DNA of 64,000 nucleotides, taken from Smittia aterrima (Eukaryota; Arthropoda; Insecta; Diptera; Chironomidae). Below the pieces are notes generated by a model. That model did not search any database. It saw only the letters and a list, made by a program, of their open reading frames with translations, and was not told the origin of the DNA. Made by a program: the position numbers and the translations under genes. Below, piece after piece: positions 61,701 to 64,000 of this stretch. The stretch is taken from assembly GCA_033063855.1 (NCBI GenBank), contig CP093830.1, positions 9,672,854-9,736,853 on the forward strand, read 5' to 3'. Position 1 is the stretch's first letter. Each line of letters starts with the position of its first letter.

Positions 61701-62311
61701 TTAAATCAACAAAACAATAACGGTAGCAGTCAGCTGGCTTTCTTCAACAATCGATATGAGCGGCGTCTAAGCGTTGAGTCAGCACGCACACTCTCAGATA
61801 GTTCAACTGACTGTGAGGGCAAGGTTCTTCACAAGGAGAACAAGAGACGTCGTAACAAGGCAGACAAGTCAATTGAGCAGTGTGAGCGTGAGATCTTCCG
61901 ATTGCAATCAAGCGTAGACATTTTACGACGGAAGCTCGAGGAATCGGAGGTAAAGGAAACGAGCGACAGTATTGACGCAATTGCACATCAGAGCGACAAC
62001 AAGATTAGAAGTATAATATCAAGGTAGGATTGTGAAGTCAGGAAGAATAAGAGAGATTAACTAACAAACCTTTTAACCATTCTAGATTGCTAGCAATGGA
62101 AGAAGAGCTACGCCGTGAGCAATACAAAATGTCACTGATAATAAATCACAAGCAGAGAGTCATCGAAGCGCAAGGACAGCAGATAGCAGAGCTTGACGCT
62201 GCTAACAATCGATTACTAAGCGAGTTGTCCTGCTTGAAGAATCGTTACGAAATGAAAAGAGACAAACAAGCAGTGACTGTAACCGAGGATGACGATACGA
62301 CAAACTTTTAA
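1696..62311 (+). CDS. raskol: SynGAP/DAB2IP-type Ras GTPase-activating protein (raskol-like), long isoform
   Basis: Coding exons: 1696-1765, 34311-34420, 34590-34622, 34749-34932, 44912-44977, 58010-58118, 58355-58512, 58569-59926, 59990-60346, 60405-61598, 61668-62023, 62086-62311. Every junction is GT..AG and every phase matches, giving 1406 residues. Order of domains: N-terminal PH-like segment (about 15-80, then again about 245-305), C2 (about 310-430, with [14 protein letters not shown]), RasGAP (about 450-690) with the FRGNSLATK motif carrying the likely arginine finger at about residue 514 and the [10 protein letters not shown] motif at about 624. A long disordered tail with a Q/H-rich run (about 1024-1040) is followed by C-terminal coiled coils (about 1282-1385). 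Family members accelerate GTP hydrolysis by Ras/Rap at the cell cortex; the Drosophila relative is raskol, the vertebrate ones SYNGAP1, DAB2IP and RASAL2. Intron 1 contains eleven receptor genes and NOMO on the same strand. Assignment of exon 1 rests on phase and PH-like sequence, the rest on clear similarity. Confidence 0.9.
1766..5931. other. 5' part of RasGAP intron 1, no gene seen
   Basis: About 4.2 kb between the first RasGAP exon and the first receptor gene. Only short, unlinked open frames on both strands, none with family resemblance, signal peptide or splice logic I can support. The last ~25 bases hold a TCAGTT initiator-like motif (5908-5913) for the receptor at 5932. Confidence 0.5.
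5932..7831 (+). CDS. Divergent ionotropic receptor, array gene 1
   Basis: Two exons, 5932-7331 and 7387-7831, joined in phase 2 (AG+A gives Arg) across a 55-bp intron; 614 residues. A hydrophobic leader (about 1-17) precedes an N-terminal region, the S1 lobe (from about 212), M1 (about 338-362), the pore loop (GYLGGTQ), M3 (about 397-420, ending [11 protein letters not shown]), S2, and M4 (about 582-604). The S1 arginine that contacts the ligand carboxylate in iGluRs appears kept (WWIKKNR, about residue 301), but the neighbouring Thr is not, and the iGluR M3 motif SYTANLAAF is absent, as in divergent insect IRs. These are chemosensory cation channels that work with co-receptors; ligand unknown. 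The upstream ATG choice follows the leader; an earlier in-frame TTG at 5926 is not needed. The donor is GTTGAA, weaker than in most paralogues. AATAAA lies at 7967-7972. Confidence 0.93.
7832..8441. other. Spacer between receptor genes 1 and 2
   Basis: Contains the 3' end signal of gene 1 (AATAAA at 7967-7972) and the presumed promoter of the gene at 8442. No other gene recognised. Confidence 0.5.
8442..10314 (+). CDS. Divergent ionotropic receptor, array gene 2
   Basis: Exons 8442-9832 and 9882-10314, phase-2 junction over a 49-bp intron with a GTAATT donor; 607 residues. A leader at about 1-19 is followed by the usual IR order: S1 ([10 protein letters not shown]), the retained Arg of WR-LKFFD at about residue 299, M1 ([19 protein letters not shown]), pore (FIGGMQ), M3 ([22 protein letters not shown]), S2 and a C-terminal M4. 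The sequence is clearly diverged from the other array members ([14 protein letters not shown] linker, its own S1), so this is an old copy rather than part of the recent amplification. AATAAA overlaps the stop region. Ligand unknown; a role as a tuning receptor with an IR co-receptor is inferred from the family. Confidence 0.93.
10315..10624. other. Spacer upstream of the amplified receptor block
   Basis: AT-rich DNA with a T-run near 10554-10565. It contains the 3' end of the preceding receptor transcript. No gene seen. Confidence 0.45.
10625..10748 (+). promoter_or_regulatory. Conserved upstream block of C-type receptor at 10749
   Basis: A block conserved before all four C-type genes: a GTTGAC..AAAAATATTTTCTTAA run, then the inverted repeat CTCATC-N9-GATGAG (10658-10678), CCTCTGACG, and an initiator-like TCAGT (10724-10728) 21 bases before the ATG. 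Conservation among copies is partly due to recent duplication, so function is inferred. Confidence 0.45.
10749..12630 (+). CDS. Divergent ionotropic receptor, C-type, first copy
   Basis: Exons 10749-12133 and 12183-12630, phase-2 junction (AA+G gives Lys) over a 49-bp intron; 610 residues. A leader (about 1-20, ending VNC) is followed by an N-terminal region, S1 ([13 protein letters not shown], about 209), the retained Arg in [10 protein letters not shown] (about 298), M1 (about 333-358), pore ([12 protein letters not shown]), M3 (about 396-418, [13 protein letters not shown]), S2 with FTICKETF and AGLIDFWYF, and M4 (about 577-600). This is the best intact reference for the C-type clade: copies at 16813, 20890 and 23330 are close relatives. 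It carries a SQF insertion in the N-terminal region shared with the 23330 copy but missing in 16813 and 20890. Only 77 bp separate its stop from the next start; ATTAAA at 12652-12657 is the only poly(A)-like signal there. Confidence 0.94.
12631..12707 (+). promoter_or_regulatory. 77-bp spacer between C-type and E-type receptor
   Basis: This spacer must hold the 3' end of the C-type gene (variant signal ATTAAA, 12652-12657) and, if independently transcribed, the E-type promoter (TCAGTT, 12684-12689, 19 bases before the ATG). The same spacer recurs almost unchanged at 14608-14683, 18694-18769, 22763-22838 and 25206-25281. Confidence 0.45.
12708..14607 (+). pseudogene. Mosaic ionotropic receptor: E-type head, C-type body with E-type patches
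   Basis: The first ~125 codons (12708 to about 13090) are E-type. From there the body follows the C-type genes but is interrupted by short E-type snippets, for example around 13240 (TCAAGCCGG), 13331-13350 (CATGGCTGTCCAAT), 13450 (ATTCTCTTTC), 13570 (CTGTTTC), 14045 (ATTTATTCTTTATCA) and 14150-14185. Many snippets bring an indel. Some cancel (net -3 near 13190-13245), but the frame is lost at about 13335-13383 and reading resumes in another frame at 13546-14079. The C-type acceptor AG before exon 2 is changed (ctag to ctac), and exon 2 reads 14128-14607 with two compensating shifts. It cannot encode a normal receptor as given. It is either a real recombinant pseudogene or a consensus error from collapsed paralogues. 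Confidence 0.85.
14684..16564 (+). CDS. Divergent ionotropic receptor, E-type, first intact copy
   Basis: Exons 14684-16074 and 16132-16564, phase-2 junction (AG+A gives Arg) over a 57-bp intron; 607 residues. A leader (about 1-16) is followed by a Phe-rich N-terminal region, S1 ([14 protein letters not shown], about 208), the retained Arg in [15 protein letters not shown] (about 298), M1 ([19 protein letters not shown]), pore (FIGFIGGTQ), M3 ([22 protein letters not shown]), S2 and M4. The FDFTSPY segment is closer to the iGluR IDFSKPF consensus than in the C-type genes. The close copy at 18770 differs mainly in S1 and early S2. Poly(A) signal AATAAA at 16574-16579. The start is fixed by the leader and an initiator-like TCAGTT at 14660-14665. 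Confidence 0.94.
16695..16812 (+). promoter_or_regulatory. Conserved upstream block of C-type receptor at 16813
   Basis: Same block as before the 10749 gene: inverted repeat CTCATC-N9-GATGAG at 16722-16742 and initiator-like TCAGT at 16788-16792. Confidence 0.45.
16813..18693 (+). pseudogene. C-type ionotropic receptor with one in-frame TGA
   Basis: Exons 16813-18188 and 18249-18693, phase-2 junction over a 60-bp intron. The reading frame is intact and would give 606 residues apart from a single stop, TGA at 17347-17349, where paralogues have CGA (Arg) in the HCSDTRPF motif (about residue 179). The preceding codon also differs (ACC for ACG). No frame shifts are present; leader, S1 with the Arg of [11 protein letters not shown]1, pore, M3 and M4 are all preserved, so inactivation is recent or incomplete. 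The stop is followed by C, the leakiest context for UGA, so read-through is possible; a read-through IR allele is known from Drosophila sechellia Ir75a. A sequencing error or segregating allele is equally plausible. The intron has a tandem 11-bp duplication not seen in sister copies. Confidence 0.85.
18770..20645 (+). CDS. Divergent ionotropic receptor, E-type, second intact copy
   Basis: Exons 18770-20160 and 20213-20645, phase-2 junction over a 52-bp intron; 607 residues. It is nearly identical to the copy at 14684 through the N-terminal half, M1, pore and M3. Differences cluster in S1 ([41 protein letters not shown]) and in early S2 just after M3 ([31 protein letters not shown]). The S1 Arg ([10 protein letters not shown]) is kept. 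Two unusual Cys residues are gained in S1. The pattern fits a duplicate whose ligand-binding cleft has changed while the channel core is conserved. Poly(A) signal just after the stop. Confidence 0.94.
20770..20889 (+). promoter_or_regulatory. Conserved upstream block of C-type receptor at 20890
   Basis: The dyad here is slightly decayed: CTCATC at 20798-20803 but GATAAG at 20813-20818. Initiator-like TCAGT at 20865-20869. Confidence 0.4.
20890..22762 (+). CDS. Divergent ionotropic receptor, C-type, third copy
   Basis: Exons 20890-22268 and 22318-22762, phase-2 junction over a 49-bp intron; 607 residues. Same architecture as the 10749 gene. Points of difference: one extra Ile after M1 (ATC repeat expansion giving [12 protein letters not shown]), S1 changes around [31 protein letters not shown] and [14 protein letters not shown], and exon 2 start with [12 protein letters not shown]. 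The terminal ~100 residues are almost identical to the other C-type copies. The downstream E-type partner is reduced to a remnant (22839-23145). Confidence 0.94.
22839..23145 (+). pseudogene. E-type receptor remnant with internal deletions
   Basis: It begins with the E-type start (ATG at 22839, leader [12 protein letters not shown]), then jumps at a shared CACTTG into the segment before S1 ([18 protein letters not shown]), then jumps again after TTCATATTC into the end of exon 2 ([23 protein letters not shown]), and ends at TAA 23143-23145 with M4 residues. About 1.5 kb of the gene is missing. A short palindrome CTGTCCAA-G-TTGGACAG (22937-22953) sits in the middle piece. Not able to code for a channel. 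Confidence 0.88.
23215..23329 (+). promoter_or_regulatory. Conserved upstream block of C-type receptor at 23330
   Basis: A shortened version of the block: TTCATC at 23238-23243 and GATGAG at 23253-23258 (one arm mutated), initiator-like TCAGT at 23305-23309. The more distal part found upstream of 16813 and 20890 is missing. Confidence 0.4.
23330..25205 (+). CDS. Divergent ionotropic receptor, C-type, fourth copy
   Basis: Exons 23330-24711 and 24761-25205, phase-2 junction over a 49-bp intron; 608 residues. The start at 23330 (MKFAMCF) matches the leader of the sister genes; an in-frame ATG at 23294 would add 12 residues and place a charged stretch before the leader, so it is less likely. S1 is the most changed of the C-type set ([45 protein letters not shown]), while the N-terminal half and exon 2 are nearly the same as in 20890 and 10749. 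The S1 Arg ([10 protein letters not shown]) is kept. The E-type partner downstream is a second remnant (25282-25457). Confidence 0.94.
25282..25457 (+). pseudogene. E-type receptor remnant, strongly reduced
   Basis: The E-type start (ATG at 25282, [13 protein letters not shown]) runs into TAA after about 16 codons and is joined to the end of exon 2 ([27 protein letters not shown]) with a further small deletion in M4, ending near TAA 25455-25457. More reduced than the remnant at 22839. The adjacent E-type 3' UTR signal (AATAAA) is retained. Confidence 0.85.
25600..27558 (+). CDS. Divergent ionotropic receptor, array gene J
   Basis: Exons 25600-27020 and 27075-27558, phase-2 junction (AG+A) over a 54-bp intron with a weak GTTATT donor; 634 residues. 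A leader (about 1-23) is followed by S1 ([14 protein letters not shown]), the retained Arg of [15 protein letters not shown] (about 311), M1 ([19 protein letters not shown]), pore (IAFLGGTQ), M3 ([22 protein letters not shown]), S2 and M4, with a slightly longer tail than other members. Its immediate 5' flank shares sequence with the end of E-type units (TAGCAATCACTTAATTACTC), so the amplification boundary abuts this gene. Ligand unknown. Confidence 0.93.
27733..29678 (+). CDS. Divergent ionotropic receptor, array gene K
   Basis: Exons 27733-29132 and 29186-29678, phase-2 junction (AG+G gives Arg) over a 53-bp intron with a GTTAAT donor; 630 residues. A leader (about 1-18) is followed by S1 ([14 protein letters not shown]), the retained Arg of [15 protein letters not shown] (about 302), M1, pore (IAIFGGSQ), M3 ([21 protein letters not shown]), S2 and M4, then a basic C-terminal tail. 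The IDYSTPY segment is the closest in the array to the iGluR consensus, and this is the most diverged member. Initiator-like TCAGTT at 27722-27727 would leave a 5' UTR of under ten bases. AATAAA at 29701-29706. Confidence 0.93.
29679..30046. other. Spacer between the receptor array and NOMO
   Basis: The 3' end of gene K (AATAAA at 29701-29706) and the presumed promoter and 5' UTR of NOMO. No gene recognised. Confidence 0.5.
30047..34058 (+). CDS. Nomo: NOMO (Nodal modulator), BOS complex subunit of the ER multipass translocon
   Basis: Exons 30047-30186, 30394-32002, 32171-33117 and 33176-34058; phases 2, 0 and 2 all match; 1192 residues, close to the ~1220 of vertebrate NOMO. The signal peptide (about 1-20) is followed by a chain of beta-sandwich (carboxypeptidase-regulatory/CNA-B-like) repeats, each with a GxYxF..L.PGxYxI-type ending (for example [59 protein letters not shown]). 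One transmembrane helix (about 1116-1132) and a Lys-rich cytosolic tail end the protein. Conserved stretches such as [17 protein letters not shown] and AIRHRNG fit NOMO. The first exon is chosen because its frame (SSIFVKL) joins LFNKQGNL exactly. It acts in the ER lumen with Nicalin and TMEM147. It is nested in RasGAP intron 1, same strand, about 250 bp before the next RasGAP exon. Confidence 0.95.
34106..34139 (+). terminator. Duplicated poly(A) signal of NOMO
   Basis: A 14-base motif, GATTTAGAATAAAG, occurs at 34106-34119 and 34126-34139, so AATAAA is present twice with a 20-bp period. It lies 48-80 bases after the NOMO stop and upstream of RasGAP exon 2, where cleavage must be used by NOMO but skipped in the RasGAP pre-mRNA. 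Confidence 0.6.
34311..34420 (+). CDS. raskol: RasGAP coding exon 2 (PH-like segment)
   Basis: Acceptor TTAACAG, donor GTGAGT. Reads [20 protein letters not shown] and then [17 protein letters not shown], resembling the N-terminal strands of a PH domain (W-YPFYCVL, then T-F-TAYCSEE). Confidence 0.8.
34590..34622 (+). CDS. raskol: RasGAP 33-nt micro-exon
   Basis: Exactly 11 codons ([11 protein letters not shown]), phase 0 at both ends, acceptor AACAG, donor GTAAGT. Its phase allows skipping without frame change. Confidence 0.65.
34749..34932 (+). CDS. raskol: RasGAP coding exon 4
   Basis: Begins [20 protein letters not shown] and continues through an acidic stretch ([10 protein letters not shown]) to TLHQINL plus one base; donor GTGAGT. 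Phase 0 in, phase 1 out. Confidence 0.8.
34933..42877. other. RasGAP intron, no gene supported
   Basis: About 8 kb of unique AT-rich DNA. The longest open frame is a minus-strand one at 40623-41132 (169 codons) with no recognisable family. No transposon, tRNA or satellite was recognised. Distal parts may carry promoters for the alternative first exon at 42878. Confidence 0.45.
42878..43010 (+). CDS. raskol: Alternative RasGAP first coding exon (44 codons)
   Basis: ATG at 42878 opens [20 protein letters not shown], then [11 protein letters not shown] plus one base, before a consensus GTAAGT donor. Phase 1 fits the exon at 44912 (T+GT gives Cys) or 58010 (T+AC gives Tyr). A splice donor of this quality directly after an open, Gln/Asn-rich start argues for a real alternative promoter isoform (about 1318 residues if spliced to 44912). 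Confidence 0.55.
43657..43693 (+). CDS. raskol: Possible short alternative RasGAP first exon
   Basis: ATG at 43657, twelve codons ([12 protein letters not shown]) plus one base, then GTGAGT. Phase 1, compatible with 44912 (A+GT gives Ser) or 58010. Supported only by donor and phase. Confidence 0.28.
43694..44911. other. RasGAP intron segment
   Basis: No gene recognised; short open frames only. Confidence 0.45.
44912..44977 (+). CDS. raskol: RasGAP coding exon 5
   Basis: 66 nt reading [20 protein letters not shown] then TE plus one base; acceptor CTTCTAG, donor GTAAAA. The [10 protein letters not shown] stretch is typical of insect raskol-type proteins. Confidence 0.82.
44978..51218. other. 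RasGAP intron segment upstream of the long alternative first exon
   Basis: About 6.2 kb with no supportable gene. The interval 48900-51218 is likely to include a promoter and 5' UTR for the exon at 51219, but no start site can be placed. Minus-strand open frames (46886-47317, 50649-51065) look like chance. Confidence 0.4.
51219..52101 (+). CDS. raskol: Long alternative RasGAP first coding exon (294 codons)
   Basis: ATG at 51219 opens a frame of 294 codons plus one base, ending DEDDALS before GTAAGA. The leftover G joins AC at 58010 to give [12 protein letters not shown], the same residue order as in the long isoform, so an N-terminally distinct isoform of about 1546 residues is predicted. 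If unspliced the frame stops at 52179-52181. The content is Ser/Thr/Lys-rich and looks disordered, with several basic TPKKSLSF / RRTHSTK-type patches; no domain recognised. It is by far the longest open frame in the downstream introns. Confidence 0.65.
52102..58009. other. Last large RasGAP intron, no gene seen
   Basis: About 5.9 kb of unique sequence. Short open frames on both strands without family resemblance; no mobile element or RNA gene recognised. Confidence 0.45.
58010..58118 (+). CDS. raskol: RasGAP common exon (ACRRGSAP)
   Basis: Reads [18 protein letters not shown] and continues to [10 protein letters not shown]; donor GTGAGC. It is the point where all alternative first exons converge in phase 1. 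Confidence 0.88.
58355..58512 (+). CDS. raskol: RasGAP exon with [12 protein letters not shown]
   Basis: Reads [20 protein letters not shown], then a Gly-rich stretch and SRSHESLL, ending with a GTGAGT donor. LKRTKS and SHESLL are hallmarks of the SynGAP/DAB2IP family. Confidence 0.92.
58569..59926 (+). CDS. raskol: RasGAP main exon: PH end, C2 and GAP domain
   Basis: Starts [20 protein letters not shown] (second PH part), then C2 ([36 protein letters not shown]), then the GAP domain from about 59190, with FRGNSLATK (arginine finger region, 59375-59401) and [15 protein letters not shown] (59702-59746). Donor GTAAGA. Confidence 0.97.
59990..60346 (+). CDS. raskol: RasGAP exon, end of GAP domain
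   Basis: Reads [20 protein letters not shown] and on through [19 protein letters not shown] to SLQKNI; phase 0 at both ends. Confidence 0.95.
60405..61598 (+). CDS. raskol: RasGAP exon, disordered tail
   Basis: 398 codons, phase 0 at both ends, rich in Ser/Asn/Gln with a Q run followed by a His run (61036-61080) from CAG/CAA and CAT/CAC codons. Donor GTGAGA. Confidence 0.94.
61668..62023 (+). CDS. raskol: RasGAP exon, start of C-terminal coiled coil
   Basis: Begins [17 protein letters not shown]; heptad-like [20 protein letters not shown] marks a coiled coil. Phase 2 out, donor GTAGGA. Confidence 0.94.
62086..62311 (+). CDS. raskol: RasGAP last exon, coiled coil
   Basis: Reads [20 protein letters not shown] and on through [18 protein letters not shown] to the stop TAA at 62309-62311. 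Long continuous helix typical of the family C-terminus. Confidence 0.95.
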
Positions 62312-62845
62312 ACAAAAAAAATGCCAAAAATTTTATAGATTCAAAAGTTTTCTTTGTTTTTGATCTGGGACGAAATCCGGATTTGTACATAAACGACCAC
62401 AGCAGTTAATTATCACCAAAACTTTTCAAACCTTAAAAAGCTTCACACTCGTAATGCAATGAACGAAATAGTTGAAATAAATTCCTTCTCCCTCTCCGAC
62501 CAAAGACGACAGAAATCAACTCAACTTAAAATATTAAAGCTTCACATTACGAAAAGGAAAACATTTTCACCGCCAAAGCTCTCAGCTGCACATTTTCTCT
62601 CAAGCGCATTTTCAATTATTTCGAGAATCATGAACAAAATATTTTGTTCACATAAAAATTAAATTTCGGAACGAAGTTAGTTGTTTTACATTGAGTTTTA
62701 TTTTTATTTTCTGTTAGCGAAGCGCGAGTATTATTAAAAGCACAACAACATTTATTATGCTATTTGTAATCAACTGAGTTTGTAATGCAAATAAAAAAGT
62801 GCAGAGTACAATGAAAGTTTTATGCTATTTTTAATATCAAATGTT
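62312..62845. other. Shared 3' region of convergent RasGAP and EndoU genes
   Basis: Plus-strand AATAAA at 62476-62481 and 62790-62795 serve RasGAP. Minus-strand signals (TTTATT as read on the plus strand) at 62697-62702 and 62703-62708 could serve EndoU, so the two 3' UTRs may overlap. Confidence 0.55.
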
Positions 62846-64000
62846 TTAAATTTCAGGATATGCAGATCCAATCAAGTTTTTACCTTTGTAGCGATACGAG
62901 TGAGTGACGATGTTAAAGTCCTTTCCGCCATACGAGAGACGACAGTCTTTGTCAGCACGCAGTTGGAAACAGACTGTGTAAATAGCAATTTCAAGCTCAG
63001 GAGATGTTCCGATGAATAGAGAGTTTGATGGCTTATTCAGTTGATTCAATGTGAAGCGAATTTTCGCAATTTGTCCTTTCTGGAGTCGACGAAACAAAGC
63101 AAAGTGAGTAAAAAAGAAATCTCGTTCAATCGTAAAGTTAATCTCTTACATTTCCCAAATCAATTTTCTTCGTCCATCCTTTGTAGTCTAAATCGCCTGT
63201 CCTTTCAGCTTCACTCAGATAAATCCAATTATGTAGGCCCATGACCGTTCCATTCTTTACTTCCGATAGAAAAACGTGTTCGAAACCAGAGGATCCGATT
63301 TTGCCGCCGCCCCTCGAGTACAGATTAAACCAAATCGTCTTTAAAAGGGCTCTGTGTGTCTGTGGATCAGCCGTTACAGCTCCCTTCTGTGTCAGGAAAT
63401 TCATGGCGTGTCTGATGGCAAAACAAAGAGAAAAAAGTAAATTTCCATTAACATTTCAACCTCCGCTCATGGAGGATATCTTCCCAACCTCATGACAGGT
63501 GTCGTAAGCAAAGCCTCGAGAAAATCGTCCTCCTCCTTTCGCTCGTTCGGCGAGACGTACTCGTTAATTGCAGAATCCTGCTCATAATTGTTATACAGCA
63601 ACTTCATCTTCTCGACCGTTGATAGAGAGTCAATCTTCTCGTCGATTTTCAATAATCTGCCGATGAAGAAAAATAAATTGAATATTTATTCGAATCTCAA
63701 GAGGCAAAGTTCTCACGGTTGCGATGCTTCATCGGACGTACCGGATGAATAGGTTTTTCCTTGGTAATTCACTACGACATATTTAAACGCATTATGAATG
63801 TCTTTGGAGAAAAGAGATTCTGAGAGCGTCAAAAGTTCTGCATCAGTTGCTGGGCCATCTCCCACTACAGGCGCTGCTTGAGGTTTTCTCGTGCTCGACG
63901 AAGCAGCTTGACCGCCCCACACATCGAAGAAGCTTTGAGGAGGCCTTGCAGTCGAATCAGTATTGATTCCAGGTGGTTTTCCCCAGGCATTTGGAAGAGA
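62846..64000 (-). CDS. EndoU: EndoU (XendoU) family poly(U)-specific endoribonuclease, 3' part
   Basis: Exons on the minus strand: 64000-63717 (continues beyond the window), 63656-63489, 63411-63150, 63079-62846; phases 2, 2 and 0 match, giving 315 visible residues. A Pro/Ser-rich linker with PNAWGKPPG and VWGGQAASS precedes the XendoU domain (from ATDAELLTLSESLFSKDIHN). Both catalytic His are seen in SSGFEHVFLSE and GLHNWIYL, and the catalytic Lys in NKPSNSLFIGTSPELE. The family cleaves RNA at U in a Mn2+-dependent way; insect relatives are often secreted or membrane-linked, but the N-terminus is outside the window. One donor is GTTGGG, otherwise normal. Convergent to RasGAP with 534 bp between stops. 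Confidence 0.94.

Noticed and set aside
1..64000. Transposable elements, tRNA genes, CRISPR arrays or viral insertions
   Set aside because: I looked for reverse transcriptase, transposase or integrase-like protein signatures, terminal repeats, tRNA box motifs and short regular arrays and saw none I could support. The only repeats are the receptor units and small local duplications.

Overview
The window is insect nuclear DNA: AT-rich, with introns holding canonical GT..AG ends, arthropod-type TCAGT initiator motifs, and genes whose closest relatives I recognise are dipteran. The RasGAP resembles Drosophila raskol. A nematoceran (midge- or mosquito-like) fly is my best guess, but the species cannot be fixed from the sequence.

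Layout. One large plus-strand gene, a SynGAP/DAB2IP-type RasGAP (raskol-like), spans almost the whole window (coding 1696-62311). Its first coding exon (1696-1765) and second coding exon (34311-34420) join in matching phase across an intron of about 32.5 kb. That intron holds two complete nested loci on the same strand. One is a tandem array of 11 two-exon divergent ionotropic receptor (IR) genes at 5932-29678, with two further gutted remnants. The other is a complete NOMO gene (ER BOS/translocon complex subunit) at 30047-34058. Downstream RasGAP introns of about 10 and 13 kb carry alternative phase-compatible first coding exons (42878-43010, 51219-52101, possibly 43657-43693). The C2, GAP and coiled-coil exons are packed into 58010-62311. 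A convergent minus-strand EndoU-type endoribonuclease gene (62846-64000, 5' end outside the window) closes the window.

The IR array. All receptors share one architecture: signal peptide, about 190-residue N-terminal region, S1 lobe, M1, pore loop, M3, a short phase-2 intron (49-60 bp), then the rest of S2 and M4. Two singletons lie at each end (5932, 8442; 25600, 27733). The middle (10625-25457) is built from a repeated two-gene unit, here called C-type plus E-type, with a period of about 4.1 kb. Decay is visible in this block. One gene (12708-14607) is a patchwork of E-type snippets in a C-type body with frame shifts. One (16813-18693) has a single in-frame TGA. Two E-type partners survive only as internally deleted remnants (22839-23145, 25282-25457). 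Terminal exons of the C-type copies are nearly identical, while differences concentrate in the ligand-binding lobes.

How the genes relate. The IRs are candidate chemosensory receptors. NOMO, RasGAP and EndoU are unrelated conserved genes that happen to enclose or flank them. The main points of interest are the nesting of a whole receptor array inside a signalling gene, the mosaic and decaying copies, a conserved CTCATC-N9-GATGAG dyad upstream of C-type genes, and the 76-77 bp spacers between C and E genes that raise the possibility of dicistronic messages.
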